DNA from: an uncultured Roseobacter sp.
Lineage (GTDB): Bacteria; Pseudomonadota; Alphaproteobacteria; Rhodobacterales; Rhodobacteraceae
Assembly: GCF_947499265.1 (NCBI RefSeq)
Contig: NZ_CANMNK010000006.1
Coordinates: 62,001-126,000, forward strand
Direction of reading: 5' to 3'
DNA: 64,000 nucleotides
The position numbers and the translations under genes are program-made. The notes beneath the pieces were generated by a model. It had not been told where the DNA came from and did not search any database. It saw only the letters and a program-made list of their open reading frames with translations. Positions 57,095 to 64,000 of this stretch are shown piece by piece; position 1 is the stretch's first letter, and every line of letters begins with the position of its first letter.

Positions 57095-59986
57095 ATGTCG
57101 GACAATGATCGCGTCGAGGAAGCCGAGGCGTTTCTTTCGCAAGCTGAAGAAACAAGCTCTGTTAAAGAGAAAGTGGCAGTGCAATCTCTGCGGGGCGACG
57201 TCACCCAAGAAGATGCATCGCGCAGCAACCTTCACTATGGTGAGCAAGAGGATGCGGGCGCAGATCGTACAAGAGACGATGCGACACCTTCTTCAAGTGA
57301 TGTTGATGCAGGGCTTTCGCAGGAGGCTCAGACCTCCGGCGGGCAACAATCATTGGATGCCGACAAAAGCGGTGTAGCAAACGCTGGTGCGCCTCAGCAG
57401 TCGGCTTTTGATCAATCGACGTCGCGAGGCGATGGTCAAAGCGACACAGTGCTTTCGCAGGAGCCCGCGCCAGAATCGCAGCCGTTTTCGACTCCGCGTA
57501 GTAACGCCGACCCCTTGTCGGTAGAAACGTTTTCCACAGAAAATGCCGCGCCCTCGGAGCGACCCCAGGAAGAGCAGTTATCTCAGCCCTTGCAAACAGG
57601 GGAAGAAACACAATTCGATCAGGAGGATAATCCGCAACAGGCAAAGGCTTCGCCGCCGCCAAATCACGCCCCCACAGAGCTTTCGTTGGATCCGGTTGAA
57701 CTGGCGGAGAATGATGCGGGCGCAATCGTTGGCCAACTCTCCGTCATTGATCCAAACGCAAGCGATGTGCATGAGTTTTCGGTTTCTGATGATCGCTTTG
57801 AAGTCGTCGAGGGTCAGATAAAGCTGAAACCGGGTGTTTTTCTCGACCATGAGCAGGAAGCATCGCTGCGCTTTGACGTTACGGCGACCGATGCAGATGG
57901 CGCCAGCTATACGGAATCCTTCGAGGTTTTTGTGGGTGATGTGAATGAAGCACCAACCAGCGTGTCGATCGATCAAAGTCATGTGGCGGTGGATCAAGCG
58001 GGCGCGGTTGTCGGACAGATCAACGTTGTCGATCCGGATCAGGAGGCGAACTACGAGTTCACGCTCTCTGACGACCGCTTTGAGGTGTCCGAAGGGCAAT
58101 TGAAACTGCGTGATGGGATTTCTTTGACAGAGGAGGATGCTGGTGATCTTGCCATTGAGGTGATGGTCACTGATCAGGGCGGGGAAACCGTGAGCCAGAC
58201 ATTCGATCTGGGCGTTGTGGAAACGGCAAGCGTCAACGTGAGTTCCGGGTTTCATGCCAGCTATTTTGACGTGGATCACAAGTTGTCGAAGCTGGATCAG
58301 ATCGACTGGACCGGCGAGGCGACGCATGAAGAGGTTGTGGGGGAGATCAACTACACCAACAGTCGGGAGTCCTTCTGGGAAGGCGGCTCCAAGGACACGT
58401 TCGGCGCAAGAATTACCGGCAACATCGAAGTGGAAGAGGGCGGTACGTTTGACTTTTTCATTGGCGGCGATGACGGGGTGATCCTGCTGGTGAATGGTGA
58501 AGAGGTGATCGACAACGACGGCCTGCACGGGTTCCGCACACGCAGCGGCGAGATCGAGCTGGAGCCGGGCACGCATAGCATCGAAGTGCGCTATTTCGAA
58601 AACTACGGTCACGCGGGCCTGAAGCTCGAATGGGAAGGTCCCGGCACCGACGGGCGGGAATTGGTGACAGCCCCGGAAGTCGATGACTTGCAGACCATCA
58701 ACGGGATGCCGATCGCGCTTGAGCTTGATGTTTCGGCGCCTGAAGCCACAGGTTCGGATCAAATCTCGCATCAGATAGAGGGGCTGCCGCCAGGCACCGT
58801 CGTTGAAGCGGGTGATATGAGTGTTGAAGCAGGCCCAGAGGGTACAGCCGACATATCAGGAATGGACCTTTCCTTGCTCACGGTGACGACACCCATCGAG
58901 TTTACCGGCCAGGTTTCGGCACAGATTGTGACAACCACAGATATTGGTGACGGCAATCAAGTATCCGTCACCGCGGATCTTGAACTCACGGTCAGCCAGG
59001 CGGATTTGACGCCCCCCAGCGTACAGATGGAGACCGGTTTCCGGGCCAGCTATTTTGACGTGGATCATAAGCTGTCGAAGCTGGATCAGATCGACTGGAC
59101 CGGCGAGGCGACGCATGAAGAGGTTGTGGGGGAGATCAACTACACCAACAGTCGGGAGTCCTTCTGGGAAGGCGGCTCCAAGGACACGTTCGGCGCAAGA
59201 ATTACCGGCAACATCGAAGTGGAAGAGGGCGGTACGTTTGACTTTTTCATTGGCGGCGATGACGGGGTGATCCTGCTGGTGAATGGTGAAGAGGTGATCG
59301 ACAACGACGGCCTGCACGGGTTCCGCACACGCAGCGGCGAGATCGAGCTGGAGCCGGGCACGCATAGCATCGAAGTGCGCTATTTCGAAAACTACGGTCA
59401 CGCGGGCCTGAAGCTCGAATGGGAAGGTCCCGGCACCGACGGGCGGGAATTGGTGACGGCAGTCGACGACCTTGCGGTTCCGCAAAACGGCATGATCGCC
59501 ATCGGTATTGGCGACGATAATCTGTCAGACGCGGCCACTGTGCAGATGTCCGGACTGCCTGCGGACACGATCTTGATGAGCGGCGATCAGGTTGCCGTGT
59601 CCGACGGGAGTGAGATTGACCTGACAGGGTGGGATTTATCCTTGCTGGAACTTGCACCACCGCCCGGATTTGAGGGGACGATTTCCGGGGAAATCACTAC
59701 CACGGATACGGCCTTCAACGGGCAGATGGTTTCGGGAAGTGATGTGTTTTCCATCGATGTCGGCGATGTCGACAACGGGCAAAATCAATCTTCGGACGGA
59801 GAGACTTCTGATGCCTGGGCTTCTTATGAGAGTGCTGACGCTTCATCCTCATGGGTGGATGCTGCCGACGATCAAGGGGCCGGTGATGAGCAAAATGAGG
59901 ATGTGATGGCAGAAGAGGTCGAGGAAAATCATGGGTCAGAACAGAACCATGAGATGAATGAGACCTATGAACGTCAAGATTGGTGA
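57095..59986 (+). CDS. Large cadherin-like/PA14 protein, probable type I secretion cargo
   Basis: 963 residues with AGGAG ideally placed; no signal peptide. Residues 1-180 are low-complexity (Q, E, S, D). Two cadherin-like domains follow (about 190-385, each with an ELAENDAGAIVGQLSVIDP-type opening). Two PA14 domains lie at about 387-525 and 650-787 (GGDDGVILLVNGEEVIDNDG). They are identical in protein sequence over about 137 residues. Two further beta-rich segments (GMPIALELDVSAPE; GMIAIGIGDDN) and an acidic C-terminal tail close it. There are no RTX repeats. Divergence from the type I operon and the missing signal peptide suggest secretion by that system. PA14 and cadherin domains bind carbohydrates or surfaces, so adhesion is a likely role. 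Confidence 0.83.
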   Translation: MSDNDRVEEAEAFLSQAEETSSVKEKVAVQSLRGDVTQEDASRSNLHYGEQEDAGADRTRDDATPSSSDVDAGLSQEAQTSGGQQSLDADKSGVANAGAPQQSAFDQSTSRGDGQSDTVLSQEPAPESQPFSTPRSNADPLSVETFSTENAAPSERPQEEQLSQPLQTGEETQFDQEDNPQQAKASPPPNHAPTELSLDPVELAENDAGAIVGQLSVIDPNASDVHEFSVSDDRFEVVEGQIKLKPGVFLDHEQEASLRFDVTATDADGASYTESFEVFVGDVNEAPTSVSIDQSHVAVDQAGAVVGQINVVDPDQEANYEFTLSDDRFEVSEGQLKLRDGISLTEEDAGDLAIEVMVTDQGGETVSQTFDLGVVETASVNVSSGFHASYFDVDHKLSKLDQIDWTGEATHEEVVGEINYTNSRESFWEGGSKDTFGARITGNIEVEEGGTFDFFIGGDDGVILLVNGEEVIDNDGLHGFRTRSGEIELEPGTHSIEVRYFENYGHAGLKLEWEGPGTDGRELVTAPEVDDLQTINGMPIALELDVSAPEATGSDQISHQIEGLPPGTVVEAGDMSVEAGPEGTADISGMDLSLLTVTTPIEFTGQVSAQIVTTTDIGDGNQVSVTADLELTVSQADLTPPSVQMETGFRASYFDVDHKLSKLDQIDWTGEATHEEVVGEINYTNSRESFWEGGSKDTFGARITGNIEVEEGGTFDFFIGGDDGVILLVNGEEVIDNDGLHGFRTRSGEIELEPGTHSIEVRYFENYGHAGLKLEWEGPGTDGRELVTAVDDLAVPQNGMIAIGIGDDNLSDAATVQMSGLPADTILMSGDQVAVSDGSEIDLTGWDLSLLELAPPPGFEGTISGEITTTDTAFNGQMVSGSDVFSIDVGDVDNGQNQSSDGETSDAWASYESADASSSWVDAADDQGAGDEQNEDVMAEEVEENHGSEQNHEMNETYERQDW
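58256..58668 (+). repeat. 413-bp direct repeat, copy 1 (PA14 domain)
   Basis: It matches 59045-59457 with only two differences near the 5' end, both synonymous (CAC/CAT and TTG/CTG). The spacing of 789 bp is a whole number of codons. Confidence 0.9.
59045..59457 (+). repeat. 413-bp direct repeat, copy 2 (PA14 domain)
   Basis: Second copy of the PA14 repeat. The flanking sequence between the copies is not duplicated, so the identity is confined to the PA14 domain, as expected from recent duplication or gene conversion. Confidence 0.9.
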
Positions 59987-60043
59987 CTGCGCTTCTATAG
60001 GTTGATCGCGTCGCAGCGCGTGAAAGCCTGCGCTAAACGGAAG

Positions 60044-60071
60044 GCGCTGAGATAGTCATTCATCCCAGCGC
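60044..60071. terminator. Hairpin between convergent PA14-protein and dabA genes
   Basis: GCGCTG-A-GAT and ATC-C-CAGCGC form a stem with one mismatch around 8 bases. It may end transcripts from both sides, but no T-run is seen. Confidence 0.3.
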
Positions 60072-60094
60072 TCTTGAACTGCAAACGCTTTTTC

Positions 60095-62512
60095 TCACGC
60101 AGCCAGGTTTGCCTTGATATCGGTGTGATCAGTCTGGAAGTCCTCCCATTGAAGATTGCCGGAATACCGCTTTACCAGTTGCCCCGAGCCATCCATCAGA
60201 AACAGATGCAGCCAGCGATTGTCGAAAAGGGCGCGTACATCCGGATGCCGGTCAAGAATGTCGGTCACGGCTTCCCGCGGTGCCTCGATGCAAACCGACA
60301 ATCGCAAAGGATCATGTGCGAAGGTTTTCCCATCGTGAACGGATTGCCAGGGAAGACCCGCGCGCAGCACGCCGCCATTGCCCTCCACAACGCCGATGCC
60401 CCCGGTAACGTTGTGCAGGAGCTTGCTGCCCGCCCCAAAAAGACCCGGAGCGACAACGGATCCGTAGTATTGCAGGCTGATCCAACTGGCGACAACAACC
60501 GGGGCGGTCAGGATTAATTCCAGAACATCAAACCCTTCGTCCTTGCGCCAATCGTAGTCATGCAGGAAGGCTCGCCCGTCGAGCGCCCTCCCGCGGGTTC
60601 TGCGGCGCGGGGCAGCGATGAAAGCGCTACATCCTGCGAGCGCCCATTCGGGACGGGTCTCAGACCAGTCCTGCGCGCGTGCTTTGACCGCGTCGCCGGT
60701 CGTGGATCTGGGCAACCGCAGCGCGCGCTCGGTCCGTGCGCGCTGGCCAGCAGCAGCCAGAAGTTCCTTGGCTTTTGTGACAAGCATCCGATCCGCGTCC
60801 GAATCCAGATCGGCATCGTAAAGCGTCACGTCATCTGTGGTCGTCTCATGCAACGCGCCGATGAAGCAGGTATCGTTGGGGATCTCAATCCCACTTCTGG
60901 CCAGGCCATCGCGCACATCGCGCGCGTTCAAGAGCCCGGCAAGCAATCTTGCATTGACCTCGCCAGAGTATCCACCGCAGGCGCCGCAATGCAGTGCGCT
61001 CGCATGAGGGTTGTTCACCACATTGGCGCCGTGTCCAACGATCAAAACCAGCGGGGCGAAGCCCTCTGTCAAAGACATCGCGCGAAGGATGGTACTTGCG
61101 ACCATGACTTTGTCTGCCAGCGTGAAGCTGTCCGCAAAGTGTGGAGCCTGCGTATCCGGCGCGGCAGCGTCATCCAAACCAAGCGCATCGCGCAGCAGTT
61201 TGCCGATGTAAATCGGGCCAGCCGCTTCCACAAACGCAAAGGAAGACACAGCCGCCAATTTGAAGCGGCCCCAGGCCCTGATGGCCCGTGCCGAAAGCCG
61301 TGTCGATTGCTCCTCCGAGGTCTTGCCTGATGGGCTTGAAGAGGAAGAGATGCCGGGGGTGAGCAAAACCGGCAGGCGCAACTCTTCAACATCCGACGCA
61401 AATCCGCGATGTGCAGCGGTCAGGCCGAAGAACCCCGCAAAGCCAAGCGTTTCCACGCCGGGATCGGTGGTTTCTAGCGCCCTGCGAAATACTTCGGAGC
61501 GAACGTCGATACAAAATGCGGCCTGAAGGGTCGGGCGGTTGCCCGCGCCTTTGGTGCTGGCCGAAGACAGGGTTCGTGCCAGACGTCTTTGCGCAGCATG
61601 TTCTGCGGCCTCCTGTAATATCGCATTTACAATTTGCGCAGAGGTCGGCTCGGGTATCGATGCATGCGCCGCCCGCGTGGCCTGCCATTCGGCATCGATT
61701 TGGGGTTTGTACCGCACATATAGGGCCTGCTCCCAGACAAGCCGTATCGTGAGCATATCTGTGGTGATCGGGTCAGTTTTCCGGTCCAATTCGGCCTGCC
61801 ACACTCTTTGCCGTGCGACCTGCGCCCAGCCCCCCAGGCTGGTCAGAAGCTGATGGAAATAGGTCGGTGCGCTCTGAGAGGACATCCCAAGCGCGTCGCA
61901 GGCCTGCGACAGGGCGGTGCGCGCACTGTCCGGTGTTGCGGCGACCAGGGCGGCAAAGCCCGACAGGCCGGTGATTTCGGGCGTCAGATCGCGACGTGCA
62001 AAAACCTGCCAGCTTTCAAATGCGCCGCGCCCGGCCGTCGCCTGCCACAGGGCCTGACCCGCATCGAAATATCCCGCCGCCCACGCGCCGATCCGCGCAT
62101 CAATGAGCGCAGGCCAGTCAAGGCCTGAGGCCCGAGCGGCCAAATCGGCAATAGTGGGCAGGGCGTCGATCTCTTCCTCCGCCTCCTGAGCCATCTCTTT
62201 GAGAACTTCAATCGAAGTTGGTGCCGCCGAGGGTGCGTGCTGCAATGCCGCCGTTAAATCGCCGTCGGAAATCGTGCCATCCGCAATTCGGTCCGCATAC
62301 CATGTTCGTGGCATGGTGAGGGAAGCCCCCGAGATCCGCGCAAGAAGGGCGGAGGTTTCGCTCAATGAAAGGTCGGTCTGGCCCAGAAACGGGTTGACCG
62401 CGACGGAGGAGGAGAGCGGCCAGAGCGGCGGGATGGCGCGGCTCGCGGTCTCAGAGCCTGCAATCAGTTCAAGATGTGCGCCGGAATAGCCGGTATAGGT
62501 GTCAGCCCTCAT
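60095..62512 (-). CDS. dabA: Inorganic carbon transporter subunit DabA
   Basis: 805 residues from the ATG at 62512, which overlaps the dabB stop (ATGA). The open frame continues upstream inside dabB, but that part is not real. The zinc-site motifs of the DabA family are present: [14 protein letters not shown] (cysteine and aspartate), and further on [13 protein letters not shown] (histidine) with [21 protein letters not shown] (cysteine), resembling a beta-carbonic-anhydrase site. [14 protein letters not shown] lies near the start. DabA is a soluble, zinc-containing protein that works with the membrane protein DabB to accumulate dissolved inorganic carbon, proposed to be vectorial CO2 hydration driven by the cation gradient. 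Confidence 0.9.
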   Translation of the reverse strand: MRADTYTGYSGAHLELIAGSETASRAIPPLWPLSSSVAVNPFLGQTDLSLSETSALLARISGASLTMPRTWYADRIADGTISDGDLTAALQHAPSAAPTSIEVLKEMAQEAEEEIDALPTIADLAARASGLDWPALIDARIGAWAAGYFDAGQALWQATAGRGAFESWQVFARRDLTPEITGLSGFAALVAATPDSARTALSQACDALGMSSQSAPTYFHQLLTSLGGWAQVARQRVWQAELDRKTDPITTDMLTIRLVWEQALYVRYKPQIDAEWQATRAAHASIPEPTSAQIVNAILQEAAEHAAQRRLARTLSSASTKGAGNRPTLQAAFCIDVRSEVFRRALETTDPGVETLGFAGFFGLTAAHRGFASDVEELRLPVLLTPGISSSSSPSGKTSEEQSTRLSARAIRAWGRFKLAAVSSFAFVEAAGPIYIGKLLRDALGLDDAAAPDTQAPHFADSFTLADKVMVASTILRAMSLTEGFAPLVLIVGHGANVVNNPHASALHCGACGGYSGEVNARLLAGLLNARDVRDGLARSGIEIPNDTCFIGALHETTTDDVTLYDADLDSDADRMLVTKAKELLAAAGQRARTERALRLPRSTTGDAVKARAQDWSETRPEWALAGCSAFIAAPRRRTRGRALDGRAFLHDYDWRKDEGFDVLELILTAPVVVASWISLQYYGSVVAPGLFGAGSKLLHNVTGGIGVVEGNGGVLRAGLPWQSVHDGKTFAHDPLRLSVCIEAPREAVTDILDRHPDVRALFDNRWLHLFLMDGSGQLVKRYSGNLQWEDFQTDHTDIKANLAA

Positions 62513-64000
62513 TGTGCGGCTCCTTTCTGGGATTTTGCGGGAATAGACCAGCCGCGCAGCAGACGATCTTCGACTGCGTTGATGTAGAACCCGTTGGTCA
62601 GATGAATGCGCAGCCCCTGCGCGGCCGGGTGGTGTGACCAGAGCGGCAGTGTTGCCTGCGCCAGGGCAACCAGCCCGAAGCTCAAAAGCGCCAGCAGGAT
62701 CAGCGCCCACTCCAGCGCGCCGGGCATTGGGGTTGGCGGCAGGCTGGATGCTGTAAGCCAATAGACACCTTTTTGCAGCACGACGTAGCTGATCGCCGCG
62801 CCCAGCGACATCAGCGCCGTGCGCCATGTCAGCGCCCGGGGAGCCGCATCGGCCAGCCCTTGCGCCAGCAAATAGGCCACACCAAAAATCAGAATAGCGC
62901 CAAGGGCCACACTTTGCGGTGAGCTTCCTGCAAACCCGAAGAGCATGCTGAAAGCGGTGTAAACCGCGCCATAGATGGCGATGGCCAGCACAAAAGCACG
63001 GCTCACGGCGGCAAGGTCGGGCACCGCTACCGGACCAGGCCGCGCGATGCTTGCGACGCGTTCCACCGCGCCCCCTGCCGCCAGAAACGCATGCGCTTTG
63101 TAGAGCGAGTGTGCAACGATGTGCAAAAGCGCCAACGGGAAAAGGGCAAGCCCGCATTGCAGGATCATGAAACCCATCTGGGCCACGGTGGACCACGCGA
63201 GGGAGACTTTGACGGTTGGTTGCGTCAACATGACCAGCCCGCCAAAGAGCGCTGTGAAACCGCCAATCAATACCAGACCGGCGAGTACCAGCGGTGACAG
63301 CAACATCACGTCGGCGAAACGGATCAAGAGGAATCCGCCAGCGTTCACCACGCCAGCGTGCAGCAGCGCGGACACGGGTGTAGGTGTCTCCATGACTTCG
63401 GTGAGCCAGCCGTGGGTCGGGAACTGGGCGGATTTCAACAAGGCGGCGAGCGCGAGGAAGGCAGCAGCGGTCGCTGCCAAACCACCGCCCTGACCGAGTT
63501 GGGCCGCTGCCATGATCTGGGAGATCTGCAGCGTTTCATAGCTTATCGTCAGCAACACCGCCGCCGTGATCAGAGCAATATCACCCGCCCGCGCGGTTAG
63601 AAATTTTTTGCGCGCAGCGCGCTGTGCCGCGATCCTCTCGGGGTAAAACAGAAGCAGTCTGTGCAAGCACAGGCTGGTCACAATCCAGGCACCGACGAAT
63701 TGAACCAGGTTGCCCGACTGCACCAAGAGCAGCACCGCGGCGAGCGTGCCCAGCAGCCAGATGGTAAACGGGGTCTGGCGTGCCTCCCCGTCGAGGTAGA
63801 CGCGCGCATACCGCACAACGATCCACCCGATGAAGGCGACCAGCAACAGCATGGTGGCACTGACAGCATCAAGCCGCGCGGAAATGCCGATGCCCGAGGC
63901 GCCGATCAAAAAGCTGTCACTTGCACCCTGAGCGATCAGCAGTCCAAGTGCCAAGAAAGCGACGAGCAAAGCGACAAGCGACACACCTTCGCCAATCCTT
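62509..64000 (-). CDS. dabB: DabB, NuoL-like membrane subunit, partial at right edge
   Basis: A hydrophobic protein of the NuoL/MrpA proton-channel family with about twelve membrane segments. [29 protein letters not shown] is the conserved antiporter-subunit loop with its lysine and histidine, and [17 protein letters not shown] the second one. A GTG at 63984 (AAGGA upstream) is a possible start. Even so, the codons before it remain open to base 64000 and read RIGEG, like the loop before a second helix. Family members usually have one more N-terminal helix, so the gene more likely continues past the edge. It overlaps dabA by 4 bp and forms the transport partner. Confidence 0.85.
   Translation of the reverse strand, partial: RIGEGVSLVALLVAFLALGLLIAQGASDSFLIGASGIGISARLDAVSATMLLLVAFIGWIVVRYARVYLDGEARQTPFTIWLLGTLAAVLLLVQSGNLVQFVGAWIVTSLCLHRLLLFYPERIAAQRAARKKFLTARAGDIALITAAVLLTISYETLQISQIMAAAQLGQGGGLAATAAAFLALAALLKSAQFPTHGWLTEVMETPTPVSALLHAGVVNAGGFLLIRFADVMLLSPLVLAGLVLIGGFTALFGGLVMLTQPTVKVSLAWSTVAQMGFMILQCGLALFPLALLHIVAHSLYKAHAFLAAGGAVERVASIARPGPVAVPDLAAVSRAFVLAIAIYGAVYTAFSMLFGFAGSSPQSVALGAILIFGVAYLLAQGLADAAPRALTWRTALMSLGAAISYVVLQKGVYWLTASSLPPTPMPGALEWALILLALLSFGLVALAQATLPLWSHHPAAQGLRIHLTNGFYINAVEDRLLRGWSIPAKSQKGAAQ

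Noticed and set aside
58256-59457. Repeat pair as a possible insertion sequence or transposon ends
   Set aside because: The repeats are direct, lie in frame inside one gene and encode a PA14 domain; there is no transposase.
62513-63196. N-terminal extension of dabA by about 228 codons
   Set aside because: It lies inside dabB in another frame; the ATG at 62512 overlaps the dabB stop in the usual way and begins the family sequence.

Overview
The window comes from a GC-rich alphaproteobacterium, most likely a marine member of the Roseobacter group (Rhodobacterales). The case rests on gene content: a DUF1127 protein, an RTX-tailed phosphatase/nuclease exoenzyme, a tripartite tricarboxylate transporter, a bacteriophytochrome with its own heme oxygenase, a type I secretion set and a DabA/DabB pair. 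I found no rRNA, tRNA, CRISPR array, insertion sequence or phage gene. Two genes run off the edges: a solute-binding protein at the left and dabB at the right.

Layout. 1-3 kb: a partial family 3 solute-binding protein, two alpha/beta hydrolases and a small J-domain protein. 3.4-9.5 kb: a 2005-residue secreted enzyme (5'-nucleotidase, choice-of-anchor I, OB fold, endonuclease/exonuclease/phosphatase and RTX repeats) with a good terminator. 9.6-15.9 kb: a GlxA/AraC regulator divergent from a methyltransferase, then a flavin monooxygenase, a DUF1127 protein, a MauG/CcpA-type diheme enzyme and a secreted protein of unknown function. 16-27 kb: a tricarboxylate catabolic island with tcuA, a GntR regulator, an AbrB-type permease, a 2-hydroxyacid dehydrogenase, a small unknown protein, a PrpF-type isomerase, a TctA-TctB fusion, TctC and a TctD/TctE two-component pair. 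Two copies of the operator GTATAC-N4-GTATAC lie in front of its two halves.

27-40 kb: a membrane-anchored LuxR-HTH/TolB-like/TPR regulator diverges from a cysteine-rich secreted protein, a 117-residue protein and a serine hydrolase. These are followed by an alcohol dehydrogenase and a tightly coupled pair of giant proteins of unknown function (about 1183 and 1344 residues). 40-48 kb: a bacteriophytochrome kinase, a response regulator and heme oxygenase (light sensing with its own biliverdin supply). Each side carries a paralogous membrane LytTR regulator placed divergently to a hydrolase: a NylB-like serine hydrolase on one side and an Ntn amidase on the other.

48.5-51.4 kb: a ribbon-helix-helix protein, a VOC-fold protein and a Tat-exported GMC dehydrogenase with its small subunit. 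51.8-60 kb: a type I secretion operon (two half ABC proteins and HlyD) divergent from a 963-residue cadherin/PA14 protein. Both ABC proteins have damaged nucleotide-binding motifs, and the PA14 protein contains a near-perfect 413-bp duplication. 60-64 kb: dabA and dabB for dissolved inorganic carbon uptake.

The best candidates for undescribed biology are the giant-protein pair with its upstream neighbours, the type I exporter with degenerate ATPase motifs and its duplicated PA14 cargo, and the repeated LytTR-hydrolase pairs around the phytochrome module. All family names were assigned by reading motifs; no database search was run.
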